Shown here piece by piece: positions 35,350 to 43,700 of a DNA stretch of 64,000 nucleotides. The position numbers and the translations under genes are program-made. The notes under the pieces were generated by a model, which did not search any database, was not told where the DNA came from, and worked only from the letters and a program-made list of their open reading frames with translations. This DNA is from Afipia sp. OHSU_II-C1. GTDB taxonomy: Bacteria > Pseudomonadota > Alphaproteobacteria > Rhizobiales > Xanthobacteraceae. The stretch spans positions 1 to 64,000 of the forward strand of contig NZ_APJI01000016.1 in assembly GCF_000497575.1 (NCBI RefSeq), given 5' to 3'. The first letter of the stretch is position 1. Each line of letters opens with the position of its first letter.

Positions 35350-36906
35350 ATGAACTGGAAGCCTGAACTTGACGAACTCGCGCGGCGTGAAGCTTTTGCA
35401 AAAGAAATGGGCGGCGCCGACAAGGTCAAGAGGCAGCACGATCAGGGTCGACTCACCGTGCGCGAGCGCATCGACAAGCTTGTCGATTCGAAGAGCTTTC
35501 ACGAGATGGGCGCGATTTCAGGCATCGCGGAGTATGACGAGAAGAATGAGCTGAAGACGCTCACTCCCGCCAACTGTGTGTTCGGCCGCGGCAAGATCGA
35601 GAATCGCCCTGTCGTCGTCGTAGGCGATGATTTCACCGTCCGTGGCGGCTCCGCGGACGCATCGATTTCTGCCAAGCCGACCATGGCGGAGCAGATGGCG
35701 CACGATTTTCGCTTGCCGATCATCCGCGTCATCGAAGGCTCCGGCGGCGGCGGCTCGGTCAAGACGATTGAAACCAAGGGCGCTGCGAACCTGCCGGGCG
35801 GCGTGGGCGGAACGACCTGGTACTGGTACACGACCGCGAACATGGCGCGGGTGCCTGTGGTCGGTCTCGGTCTCGGCTCGGTCGCAGGGCTCGGCGCGGC
35901 GCGTCTCGCAGCCAGTCATTATTCCGTCATGACCAAATCATCTGCGATGTTCGTCGCCGGCCCGCCGGTGGTGGCGCGTCTCGGACAATCGCTCGACAAG
36001 CAGGAGCTCGGCGGCTGGCAGATTCAGACCAAGGCCGGCGCGGTCGATCATGCGGTCGATACCGAAGAAGAGGCATTCGAGTGCGCGCGGAAATTTCTGT
36101 CATACCTCCCGTCATCGGTATTCGATCTGCCGCCCACGACGCCCTGCGATGACGATCCCGAGCGTAGTGACGAGGCGCTGCTCAACGTGGTGCCGCGCAG
36201 CCGCAAGCAGATCTACAAGATGCGGCCGATCATCGAGTCCGTGGTCGACAAGGGATCGTTCTTTGAGATGGGCCAGAATTTCGGACGCTCGGTGATCACC
36301 GGTTTCGCGCGCCTTGATGGCCGAGCCGTGCTGCTGCTGGCGAGCGATCCTTATATTTACGGCGGGTCGTGGACCGCCGATGCGTGCCAGAAGGTGGTGC
36401 GCTTCGTCGATCTGGCGGAAACCTTCCACCTGCCGGTGGTTTATCTGATGGATTGCCCCGGCTTCATGATCGGACTTGAAGCCGAGAAGGCCGCAACAAT
36501 CCGCCACGGCGTGCGTGCGATGACAGCCGTCAATCAGACCACGGTGCCGTGGTGCACGATCATCGTCCGCAACTCGTTCGGCGTGGCGGGTGTCGTTCAT
36601 CAGCCGGCGGGCCGGTTCTCGTTGCGGTATGCGTGGCCGTCGGCCTATTGGGGCTCGCTGCCGCTGGAGGGTGGCATTGAGGCGGCTTACCGGGCCGACA
36701 TCGACGCCGCCGAAGACCCCAAGGCAAAGCTGGCCGAGATCGAGGACCGGCTGAACAAGCTGCGGTCACCGTTCCGATCAGCGGAAAAATTCTGGGTCGA
36801 GGAGATCATCGACCCGCGCAAGACCCGCTCGCTGCTCTGCGAGTTCGCAAGGCTGGCAGAGCCGCTGCGCACGCCCGGCGTCGCGAAGATGGCGATCAGG
36901 CCGTGA
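35350..36906 (+). CDS. Acyl-CoA carboxylase carboxyltransferase subunit
   Basis: Biotin-dependent carboxyltransferase, 518 aa, of the PccB/AccD type with N- and C-terminal crotonase-like halves. N-terminal half: RERIDKLVDSKSFHEMG, FGRGKIENRPVVVVGDDFTVRGG. C-terminal half: PVVYLMDCPGFMIGLEAEKAA and a Gly-rich FGVAGVVHQPAGRF. It should transfer CO2 from carboxybiotin to an acyl-CoA; the acyl-CoA is unknown. Of three consecutive start codons (GTG, ATG, ATG from 35344), the last at 35350 best fits AAGGAG. Its stop touches the GMC gene stop (next base). Confidence 0.88.
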   Translation: MNWKPELDELARREAFAKEMGGADKVKRQHDQGRLTVRERIDKLVDSKSFHEMGAISGIAEYDEKNELKTLTPANCVFGRGKIENRPVVVVGDDFTVRGGSADASISAKPTMAEQMAHDFRLPIIRVIEGSGGGGSVKTIETKGAANLPGGVGGTTWYWYTTANMARVPVVGLGLGSVAGLGAARLAASHYSVMTKSSAMFVAGPPVVARLGQSLDKQELGGWQIQTKAGAVDHAVDTEEEAFECARKFLSYLPSSVFDLPPTTPCDDDPERSDEALLNVVPRSRKQIYKMRPIIESVVDKGSFFEMGQNFGRSVITGFARLDGRAVLLLASDPYIYGGSWTADACQKVVRFVDLAETFHLPVVYLMDCPGFMIGLEAEKAATIRHGVRAMTAVNQTTVPWCTIIVRNSFGVAGVVHQPAGRFSLRYAWPSAYWGSLPLEGGIEAAYRADIDAAEDPKAKLAEIEDRLNKLRSPFRSAEKFWVEEIIDPRKTRSLLCEFARLAEPLRTPGVAKMAIRP

Positions 36907-38526
36907 TTATTTGGCGTCGGCGACGATCATCGCCGCGCCCTTTTCCGCGATCATCGCAGTCGGCGTGTTGGTGTTGCCCGATGTGATCGTCGGCATCACC
37001 GACGCATCGACGACACGCAATCCCTTGAGGCCGTGAAGGCGAAGGCGTTCGTCGACCACGGCGAGGGGATCGCTGGCGCTTCCCATCTTCGCGGTGCCGA
37101 CAGGATGAAAGATCGTGGTGCCGATATCGCCCGCAGCTTTCGCCAGTGACGCATCGTCATCGCCTACTGACGGGCCGGGCAGATACTCGCTTGGATGATA
37201 GTTGCTCAGCGCATGCTGCTTCATCAGCTTGCGCGTGACGCGGATGGCGTCGGCGGCGACCTGACGGTCTTCAGGTGTGGACAGATAATTCGGCGCGATC
37301 GCCGGAGCCTGATCCGGAACATCGGATTTGATGCGGATGGTGCCGCGTGAGGTCGGGCGCAGATTGCAGGCGGCGATGGTGATGGCCGGGAAGCGGTGCA
37401 GCGGTTCGCCGAATTTATCCAGCGACAGCGGCTGGACGTGAAACTGGATGTTGGCGCGTTCCTGCCGCGGGTCCGAGCGCGTGAAGATGCCGAGTTGCGA
37501 CGGCGCCATGGTCAAAGGTCCGCGCCGCCGCAGCAGATAATCGACGCCCATCCAGCCGCGCCGAAACAGATTGTAATAGGTCTCGTTCAGTGTACGCACG
37601 CCCTCGACCTTGTAGATCGCGCGCTGCTGCAAATGATCTTGCAGGTTGCGGCCGACGCCCTGCCGGTCGAGCACGGGCTCGATGCCGAGCGGCGACAGCC
37701 ATTCCTGCGGGCCGATGCCGGAGCGATGCAAGACCTGAGTCGATCCAACGGACCCCGAGCACAGGATGACTTCGCCCTGCGTGCGGGCCTCGATGGTTTC
37801 GCCGTTCTGACGGAAGCGCACGCCGACCGCGCGGCCGCTCTCGACGATCACCCTGTCGACCAGCACATTGGTCTCCAGCCGCAGGTTTGGCCGCGACAGT
37901 GCGGGCTTCAGAAACCCGCGCGCGGAGGACCAGCGCCGGCCGCGTTTCTGATTGACGTGGAAGTATCCGACGCCCTCGTTGTCGCCGGTGTTGAAATCCG
38001 GAGTCTTGCGAATTCCCATCTCATGCGCGGCTTCAGCAACCGCATCGAGCACGGCCCATGACAGCCGGGGCGCTTCGATTCGCCAGCCGCCGCCGACGCC
38101 GTGGTGTTCGCTTTCGCCGAGGAAATGATCTTCGAGTTTCCTGAACGCAGGAAGCACATCGTCCCAGCCCCAGCCGGTCAGTCCGAGTTGCCGCCAGTGA
38201 TCGTAATCCGCCGCTTGTCCCCGCATGGAGATCATGGCGTTGATGGCCGACGATCCGCCGATCACCTTGCCGCGCGGATAGGCCAGCGCACGCCCATTGA
38301 GACCGGCTTCCGGCTCGGTCTTGAACATCCAGTCGGAGCGGGGATTGCCGATGGCAAAGAGGTAGCCGACCGGAATGTGAAACCAGATCCAGTTGTCCTT
38401 GCCGCCGGCCTCCAGAATCAGGACGCGCTTGCGCGGATCGGCGGAGAGGCGGTTGGCGACGATGCAGCCGGCGGTACCGGCGCCGACGACGATATAGTCG
38501 AAATCCCCCTCGAGACGTTTCGCCAT
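36907..38526 (-). CDS. GMC family FAD-dependent oxidoreductase
   Basis: Choline dehydrogenase/alcohol dehydrogenase-like flavoenzyme, 539 aa. FAD site YIVVGAGTAGCIVANRLSA at the N-terminus, GMC signature region with ALAYPRGKVIGGSSAINAMI, signature 2 as GSVGSTQVLHRSGIGPQEW, and catalytic His in HPVGTAKMGS. No signal peptide. The substrate, an alcohol or polyol, is unknown. The ATG at 38526 was chosen after AGGG. It is convergent with the carboxyltransferase: the two stop codons are adjacent. A 165-base gap to the divergent amidohydrolase gene has a stem at 38608-38630 (arms CCGCGCAA and TTGCGCGG). Confidence 0.9.
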   Translation of the reverse strand: MAKRLEGDFDYIVVGAGTAGCIVANRLSADPRKRVLILEAGGKDNWIWFHIPVGYLFAIGNPRSDWMFKTEPEAGLNGRALAYPRGKVIGGSSAINAMISMRGQAADYDHWRQLGLTGWGWDDVLPAFRKLEDHFLGESEHHGVGGGWRIEAPRLSWAVLDAVAEAAHEMGIRKTPDFNTGDNEGVGYFHVNQKRGRRWSSARGFLKPALSRPNLRLETNVLVDRVIVESGRAVGVRFRQNGETIEARTQGEVILCSGSVGSTQVLHRSGIGPQEWLSPLGIEPVLDRQGVGRNLQDHLQQRAIYKVEGVRTLNETYYNLFRRGWMGVDYLLRRRGPLTMAPSQLGIFTRSDPRQERANIQFHVQPLSLDKFGEPLHRFPAITIAACNLRPTSRGTIRIKSDVPDQAPAIAPNYLSTPEDRQVAADAIRVTRKLMKQHALSNYHPSEYLPGPSVGDDDASLAKAAGDIGTTIFHPVGTAKMGSASDPLAVVDERLRLHGLKGLRVVDASVMPTITSGNTNTPTAMIAEKGAAMIVADAK

Positions 38527-38607
38527 TCCCTGTCCTGCATTTTCTCTGGTCAAATTGAACGCTTTTCTTCTTATGGCCCCGGGCAGGGTTCGCTGTACAG
38601 TATGGTT

Positions 38608-38630
38608 CCGCGCAAGCCCCGTTTGCGCGG
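38608..38630. repeat. Stem-loop in the GMC/amidohydrolase gap
   Basis: CCGCGCAA (38608-38615) and TTGCGCGG (38623-38630) with a 7-base loop GCCCCGT. It may be a regulatory site for the divergent genes or a repeat remnant. No T run on either side. Confidence 0.4.
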
Positions 38631-38691
38631 ATGTTGGGTCCCCCGCGGGCTCATGCTAGTTTTTTCTGTCCTGAGCCTGTGAGGTTATGCC

Positions 38692-39867
38692 GTGCCCATT
38701 CTGAACCGCGTCGCCGATCTGCAACCCGAAATCATGGGATGGCGCCGCGATCTGCATGCACATCCGGAATTGATGTACGATGTGCACCGCACCGCGGCAT
38801 TCGTCGCCGACCGGTTGCGGGAATTTGGTTGCGATGAGGTCGCGACCGGCCTTGGACGTACCGGCGTGGTGGGCGTCATCAAGGGGCGAAAGCCGGTCAA
38901 TGGCGGCGATCTGAAAGCGATCGGATTGCGGGCCGACATGGATGCACTGCCGATCGAGGAAGAAACCGGCGTGGCTTATCGCTCGACCGTGCCGGGGAAG
39001 ATGCACGCCTGCGGTCACGACGGTCACACCGCGATGCTGCTCGGCGCGGCGCGCTATCTTGCGGAGACACGGAATTTCGCCGGCGATGCCGTGATGATTT
39101 TCCAGCCGGCCGAAGAAGGCGGGGCGGGCGCCGAGGCGATGATCAAGGACGGCCTGATGGACCGTTTCAAGATCGAGCAGGTCTACGGCATGCATAACTC
39201 GCCGGGCATGCCGATCGGCACGTTTGCCACGCGCGTTGGACCTGCGATGGCGGCGACCGATCACATCAACATTCATATCGAGGGCCTTGGCGGCCATGCC
39301 GCGCGCCCGCACAAGAGCATCGACTCGGTGCTGGTCGGCGCGCAGCTCATTACCGCCTTGCAGTCGATCGTGTCCCGGAGCGTCGATCCGCTGGATGCTG
39401 CGGTGATTTCGATTTGCGAGTTCCACGCGGGCAACGCCCGCAACGTGATTCCGCAGACCGCGGAACTGTTCGGCACGGCACGAACGCTGACGCCCGAGGT
39501 GCGGGATCTGATCGAGCAGCGGGTGCGTGAGGTCGTGAACGGGGTTGCGCAGCTCTCGGGCGCGAAGATCACGCTTGATTACGAGCGCAGTTATCCGGTG
39601 CTGGTCAATCATCCGGCCGAAACGGGTATTGCCGCCCGCGTTGCGGCCGACGTCGCAGGCGAGGGCAATGTCAGTTCCGAGATACCGCCGGTGATGGGCG
39701 CGGAAGACTTCGCCTACATGCTGGAAGCGCGTCCGGGCGCCTTTATCTTTATCGGTAACGGCGACAGCGCGGGGCTGCATCATCCGGCCTACAATTTTAA
39801 CGACGACGCCATCGTCTATGGCTCGTCCTACTGGATCAAACTGGTCGAAAGCCAGCTCGCAGGCTGA
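38692..39867 (+). CDS. M20 family amidohydrolase (hippurate hydrolase-like)
   Basis: Dinuclear-metal aminoacylase/carboxypeptidase, 391 aa. N-terminal RRDLHAHPELMYD, active-site Asp in LRADMDALPIEEETG, metal site MHACGHDGHTAML, catalytic Glu pair FQPAEEGGAGAEAM, and the dimerisation domain with HIEGLGGHAARPHKSIDS. It hydrolyses N-acyl amino acids or similar amides in the cytosol. The start is a GTG at 38692 following GAGG. Related enzymes in rhizobia act on hippurate or IAA-amino acid conjugates; substrate unresolved. Confidence 0.9.
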   Translation: MPILNRVADLQPEIMGWRRDLHAHPELMYDVHRTAAFVADRLREFGCDEVATGLGRTGVVGVIKGRKPVNGGDLKAIGLRADMDALPIEEETGVAYRSTVPGKMHACGHDGHTAMLLGAARYLAETRNFAGDAVMIFQPAEEGGAGAEAMIKDGLMDRFKIEQVYGMHNSPGMPIGTFATRVGPAMAATDHINIHIEGLGGHAARPHKSIDSVLVGAQLITALQSIVSRSVDPLDAAVISICEFHAGNARNVIPQTAELFGTARTLTPEVRDLIEQRVREVVNGVAQLSGAKITLDYERSYPVLVNHPAETGIAARVAADVAGEGNVSSEIPPVMGAEDFAYMLEARPGAFIFIGNGDSAGLHHPAYNFNDDAIVYGSSYWIKLVESQLAG

Positions 39868-39900
39868 CGACGAGTCGCTACCGGACGGTGCATCCTGTTC

Positions 39901-39925
39901 GGAACCATGATCATCACATCGCGTT
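39901..39925 (+). promoter_or_regulatory. EcfG general stress promoter for the DUF892 gene
   Basis: GGAAC at 39901-39905, a 16-base spacer, CGTT at 39922-39925: an exact match to the GGAAC-N16/17-CGTT pattern of alphaproteobacterial EcfG promoters. It ends 41 bases before the start codon. DUF892 proteins are frequent general-stress genes in this group. Confidence 0.82.
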
Positions 39926-39966
39926 GAGAGGCGGGAACGATCCCGTCAAACATGCGGAGTGGGACA

Positions 39967-40560
39967 ATGGCAGCGAGGAAATCGGCGAAGAAGTCAGCCA
40001 AAAAGTCGGTCAGGAAATCAGCGAAGCAATCCGCATCGAAGCGGATGGCCGCAAAGCGAGCCGTGCCGAACGATAAGGATCTCAACGATCTGTTTCATGA
40101 CACGCTCAAGGACATCTACTTCGCGGAGAAGCAGATTTTAAAGGCATTGCCGAAGATGGCCAAAGCAGCTCAGTCGGCAGACCTGAGCGCCGCATTCAAG
40201 AAACATCATGGGGAAACCGAAGGCCAGGTCGATCGCCTCGAGCAGGTGTTCAAGCTGATCGACAAGCCCGCGAAGGCCAAAACCTGTGATGCGATCATGG
40301 GAATCCTCGACGAGGGCAAGGAGATCATGGACGAATACAAAGGCACCGAAGCGCTCGATGCCGGATTGCTGGCAGCCGCGCAGGCAGTGGAACATTATGA
40401 AATGTCGCGTTACGGCACGCTCAAAGCCTGGGCTGCCCAGCTTGGCATGAACGAAGCTGTAAAATTGCTCGATGAAACGCTTCAGCAGGAACGCAAGACT
40501 GACAAAGATCTCACGGCACTTGCTGAAGGTGCTGTGAATTCCGAAGCGCTTGCTGCGTGA
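39967..40560 (+). CDS. DUF892 ferritin-like stress protein (YciE/YciF type)
   Basis: Four-helix ferritin-like protein, 197 aa. The domain starts near residue 37 with DKDLNDLFHDTLKDIYFAEKQILKAL, and includes HHGETEGQVDRLEQVF and AAAQAVEHYEMSRYG, carrying Glu/His residues that could bind a di-metal centre. A tail of about 35 residues rich in Lys, Ala and Ser precedes it (AARKSAKKSAKKSVRK), like histone H1-type DNA-binding tails. The ATG at 39967 follows GGAG. It is preceded by a consensus EcfG promoter, so it should be induced by the general stress response. Confidence 0.9.
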   Translation: MAARKSAKKSAKKSVRKSAKQSASKRMAAKRAVPNDKDLNDLFHDTLKDIYFAEKQILKALPKMAKAAQSADLSAAFKKHHGETEGQVDRLEQVFKLIDKPAKAKTCDAIMGILDEGKEIMDEYKGTEALDAGLLAAAQAVEHYEMSRYGTLKAWAAQLGMNEAVKLLDETLQQERKTDKDLTALAEGAVNSEALAA

Positions 40561-40569
40561 TCTATTTTT

Positions 40570-40595
40570 CCCTCTCTCCGCTTGCGGGGAGAGGG
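40570..40595. repeat. CCTCTCTCCGC palindromic repeat
   Basis: Arms CCCTCTCTCCGC and GCGGGGAGAGGG, one mismatch, loop TT. It lies in the 37-base gap between the convergent DUF892 and UdgX genes and resembles the element at 7450-7496. It may help end transcription from either side, but lacks a proper T run. Confidence 0.55.
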
Positions 40596-40597
40596 GT

Positions 40598-41230
40598 TTA
40601 CGCCGCCTTCAGCTTGTGCAGGAACGAGGCTGCAAGCTTCAGGTCTTTCACGAAGTTGGCATACTCGCGCGCTTTGGCGTCTTCGTCCGGCAGCCGCAGC
40701 AGATAGGACGGGTGAACTGTGACCAGCACCTTCCTCTCGGCTCCGGCTTCATTGAGATCAATCAGGCGTCCGCGATTCTTGCCGATCGGCGTCATTTTGC
40801 CGAACACGCTTTGCGCGGCCGTTGCGCCCATCGCGACCACCAGGGCAGGTTTAATCGACGCGAGTTCGCGCTCGTACCATGGCCGGCAGGCTTTGATTTC
40901 AGGTGTATTCGGTTTCTGATGCAGGCGGATTTTTCCGCGCGGTACGAATTTGAAATGCTTCACCGCGTTGGTGACATACACCTTGTCCCTGTCGAGTCCG
41001 GCTTCCTCCAGTGCGCGGTTGAGGACCTGCCCGGCGGGGCCGACGAACGGCTTGCCAGCGAGGTCTTCTTTGTCGCCGGGTTGCTCGCCGACCAGCATGA
41101 TTGGCGCATGTGCCGGGCCTTCGCCGAACACGGTCTGGGTCGCATCCTTCCAGAGATGACAGGCACGGCAACTGGCGGCTTCGGCACGGAGGGCGGCAAG
41201 CTGGGTTGAATGTGCGGCCGCAGAAGACAT
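40598..41230 (-). CDS. udgX: Uracil-DNA glycosylase superfamily protein, UdgX type
   Basis: 210 aa. GEQPGDKEDLAGKPFVGPAG gives the glycosylase motif A with the UdgX-type GEQPGD, and HPSYLLRL is motif B. Between them FKFVPRGKIRLHQKP carries the UdgX-specific loop (KRRIH in Mycobacterium smegmatis) as KIRLH. His104 matches the residue that bonds covalently to the abasic sugar after uracil removal. Cysteines 21, 24 and 115 could hold an iron-sulfur cluster; a fourth cysteine is not evident. It is divergent from imuA, with an SOS promoter in the shared gap. The ATG at 41230 fits the conserved start. Confidence 0.86.
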   Translation of the reverse strand: MSSAAAHSTQLAALRAEAASCRACHLWKDATQTVFGEGPAHAPIMLVGEQPGDKEDLAGKPFVGPAGQVLNRALEEAGLDRDKVYVTNAVKHFKFVPRGKIRLHQKPNTPEIKACRPWYERELASIKPALVVAMGATAAQSVFGKMTPIGKNRGRLIDLNEAGAERKVLVTVHPSYLLRLPDEDAKAREYANFVKDLKLAASFLHKLKAA

Positions 41231-41326
41231 GATTTTCTCCCTTGTTCGGCTGGTCAATGACCGGGCTTTTCGGATGTTCCCGTACTTTATTGTTTCTGCT
41301 TGGGAAAAATGGTCTGCAAAGTCCGG

Positions 41327-41373
41327 TTGACTCCCTATGCGCTCTTAGCTTTATATTAGAACATATCATGAAC
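41327..41373 (+). promoter_or_regulatory. SOS promoter and LexA box for imuA-imuB-dnaE2
   Basis: GAACATATCATGAAC at 41359-41373 is an exact GAAC-N7-GAAC direct-repeat box, the LexA site of alphaproteobacteria. It directly follows a -10 (TATATT, 41352-41357) with a -35 TTGACT at 41327-41332, so LexA would cover the transcription start. ImuA begins 56 bases downstream. UdgX starts 129 bases away on the other side and might share the control. Confidence 0.92.
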
Positions 41374-41428
41374 AAGTAAGTCCGTCATTCGTTCAGTCAC
41401 TGCGGACCAGAAATTCCAGGAGCGGCGC

Positions 41429-42214
41429 ATGACCGGCGCACGCATGAACACGCTTGCGTCCCTGCGGGGGACCATCGGCCGCTTTGAGGGCGAGGCCGGT
41501 GGGCTTGTGCGCGTGGCGATGGGCCATACGGGCGCCGATGCCGTGTTGCAGGGCGGGCTGGTGCGCGGCGCATTGCATGAGGTGTTCGCCGAGGGTGGGC
41601 GCCATGGCGCGGCGGCGGCGGGTTTTATCGCAGGTCTTGCGCATCGTCTGGCCGGGCGGCGGCCGCTGGTGTGGGTCCGGCAGGACTTCATGGAACGTGA
41701 ATCCGGCGCGCTGTCGCTGAGCGGCCTCAATGAACTCGGGCTCGATCCGCGTCTGCTGGTGACAGTGCGGGCCGCAGATGCCGAGACGGCACTGCGCGCG
41801 GCGAGCGATGCGCTCGCCTGCGATGCGCTCGGCGCGGTGGTGCTGGATGTCTGGGGCGAGGTGCGTGCGCTCGATCTGGTCGCGAGCCGCAGGCTCACGC
41901 TGGCCGCGCGTGCCTCGAATGTCACGTGCCTTGTGCTGCGCACGGCCGCCACACCGTCCCCCAGCACGGCGGAAACGCGATGGGTGGTACGTGCTGCACC
42001 GTCATCACCTGCGACGGAAGCGTGGGGCGCGCCGACGCTGGATGCACGGCTTGTTCGCAATCGTCACGGCGAGACCGGACAATGGATCATGGAGTGGAAA
42101 TGCGATGAAGGCCTCTTCCGTGAATCGGCGGCGCATTCTCAGCCTGTGGCTGCCGCGCCTGCCGACCGATCGATTGAAGCGCCAGCTTTCGGGGCAAGAC
42201 GCCGCGCCGGATGA
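41429..42214 (+). CDS. imuA: Mutasome protein ImuA
   Basis: RecA-like/SulA-related protein, 261 aa, which works with ImuB and DnaE2 in damage-induced mutagenic DNA synthesis. Features: HEVFAEGGRHGAAAAGFIAGL near residue 50, PLVWVRQDFMERESGALS, and ARASNVTCLVLRTAATPSPSTAETRW. A full Walker A is not visible, as in other ImuA proteins. The ATG at 41429 follows AGGAG. The last 110 bases overlap imuB. Confidence 0.9.
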   Translation: MTGARMNTLASLRGTIGRFEGEAGGLVRVAMGHTGADAVLQGGLVRGALHEVFAEGGRHGAAAAGFIAGLAHRLAGRRPLVWVRQDFMERESGALSLSGLNELGLDPRLLVTVRAADAETALRAASDALACDALGAVVLDVWGEVRALDLVASRRLTLAARASNVTCLVLRTAATPSPSTAETRWVVRAAPSSPATEAWGAPTLDARLVRNRHGETGQWIMEWKCDEGLFRESAAHSQPVAAAPADRSIEAPAFGARRRAG

Positions 42215-43700
42215 TGCGCGCCCGTGTGTCGTCGTCTCCAGGCTGAACAACGCGCTGCAAATCACGGCGCTGAACGACGCAGCCGTGACATCCGGCCTTG
42301 AAGCCGGACTGCCGCTGGCGAATGCGCGCGCGGTTTGTCCCGATGTGCAGGTGTTCGACGCGGATGAGGCCGCGGATGCAAATCTGCTGGAAGCCATCGC
42401 CGACTGGTGTGACCGCTTCACGCCGCTGGTCGCGCTCGATCCGCCTCATGGGTTGCTGCTCGATATCAGCGGTTGCGCGCATCTGTTCGGGGGCGAGGCC
42501 GCGATGTTGCGCAGCGTTTGCGCATCGCTGGCCCGGCAAGGCTTTATCGTGAACGCGGCGATTGCCGGCACGCCCGTTTGTGCACGTACCGTGGCGCGGG
42601 CGGCGCGAAGCTGTATCGTTCCCGATGGAGAGGAGGCGCGTGCTGTCAATCCACTCCCGGTGTTCGCGCTCGGCGCTGACGATGCGATCACGCGAGGCTT
42701 GCGCCGCGCCGGCCTGAAAACGATCGGCGATGTGGCGGCGCGCGCGCCGCATGAACTTGCCGCACGCTTCGGCGCGGCATTCGTGAATTTGTTGCAGCAG
42801 GCGTTGGGGCAGGCCGATGCACCGATTTCGCCCCGCAAGCCGCTGCCGGATTTCATGGTGGAGAAGCGCTTCGCCGAACCGGTCGCGACCGGAAACGTGA
42901 TCGCGGCAATCCTTTCGGGTCTGGCGCAAATGCTGGTCGCCGCAATGGACAAGCAGGGCAAGGGTGCGCGGCGGCTGGAGGCGAGTTTCTTTCGCACCGA
43001 CGGCGCGGTGCGCACGATCACGGTGGAGACCGGGCAGCCCGTCACCAAAGTCAGCGTGGTCGATCGCCTGTTTCGCGAGCGGCTCGATGCGCTGGCCGAT
43101 CCGCTGGATCCCGGCTTCGGGTTCGATCTGATCCGGTTATCAGCCAGCCGCGTCGAGATCGTGGTGCAGGAGCAGCGCGATTTCGATACCCGAACCCGTG
43201 ACAATGACGAGGTGGTGGCGCTGGTCGACCGCATTGCCGCACGCATCGGCGGCAAGCGTGTCGTGGTGCATCTGCCGCAGGACACGCACATTCCCGAGCG
43301 CGCAGCAATCGCCGCGCCTGCGCAGCAATATCTTGCGGCTGCTGCGATTGCAGACTGGCCCGCGCGTGTCGAAGCCGAGCCGCCGCTGCGCCCGCTGCGG
43401 CTGTTCGAGAGGCCGGAAGAAATCAAGGTGACTGCTGCCGCAATTCCTGACGGACCTCCGCCCCGGTTTACATGGCGGCGCGCGACCCATGCCGTGGTGC
43501 GGGCAGAGGGACCCGAGCGCATCGCAATGGAATGGTGGAAGCACGAGGAAGAGGCGCTGACCCGCGACTACTTCCGCGTCGAGGATGCGGAGGGAATGCG
43601 CTTCTGGATCTATCGCGACGGTCTGTACGGCAGCGAACTTGTCACCGAAGAAGGTGAACCGGTTCCTCCCAAATGGTTCGTGCACGGGCTATTCGCATGA
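42105..43700 (+). CDS. imuB: Mutasome protein ImuB (catalytically inert Y-family polymerase)
   Basis: Y-family polymerase relative, 531 aa. The N-terminal segment is ILSLWLPRLPTDRL, where active polymerases have the catalytic Asp motif DMDAFF; the later acidic site is replaced by LLLDISGCAHLFGGEA. So it is predicted to lack polymerase activity and to act as a scaffold. The beta-clamp binding motif is probably RPLRLF in the C-terminal third, and the tail contacts ImuA/DnaE2. The ATG at 42105 lies inside imuA; no better start exists in frame. Its stop overlaps the dnaE2 start (ATGA). Confidence 0.92.
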   Translation: MKASSVNRRRILSLWLPRLPTDRLKRQLSGQDAAPDDARPCVVVSRLNNALQITALNDAAVTSGLEAGLPLANARAVCPDVQVFDADEAADANLLEAIADWCDRFTPLVALDPPHGLLLDISGCAHLFGGEAAMLRSVCASLARQGFIVNAAIAGTPVCARTVARAARSCIVPDGEEARAVNPLPVFALGADDAITRGLRRAGLKTIGDVAARAPHELAARFGAAFVNLLQQALGQADAPISPRKPLPDFMVEKRFAEPVATGNVIAAILSGLAQMLVAAMDKQGKGARRLEASFFRTDGAVRTITVETGQPVTKVSVVDRLFRERLDALADPLDPGFGFDLIRLSASRVEIVVQEQRDFDTRTRDNDEVVALVDRIAARIGGKRVVVHLPQDTHIPERAAIAAPAQQYLAAAAIADWPARVEAEPPLRPLRLFERPEEIKVTAAAIPDGPPPRFTWRRATHAVVRAEGPERIAMEWWKHEEEALTRDYFRVEDAEGMRFWIYRDGLYGSELVTEEGEPVPPKWFVHGLFA

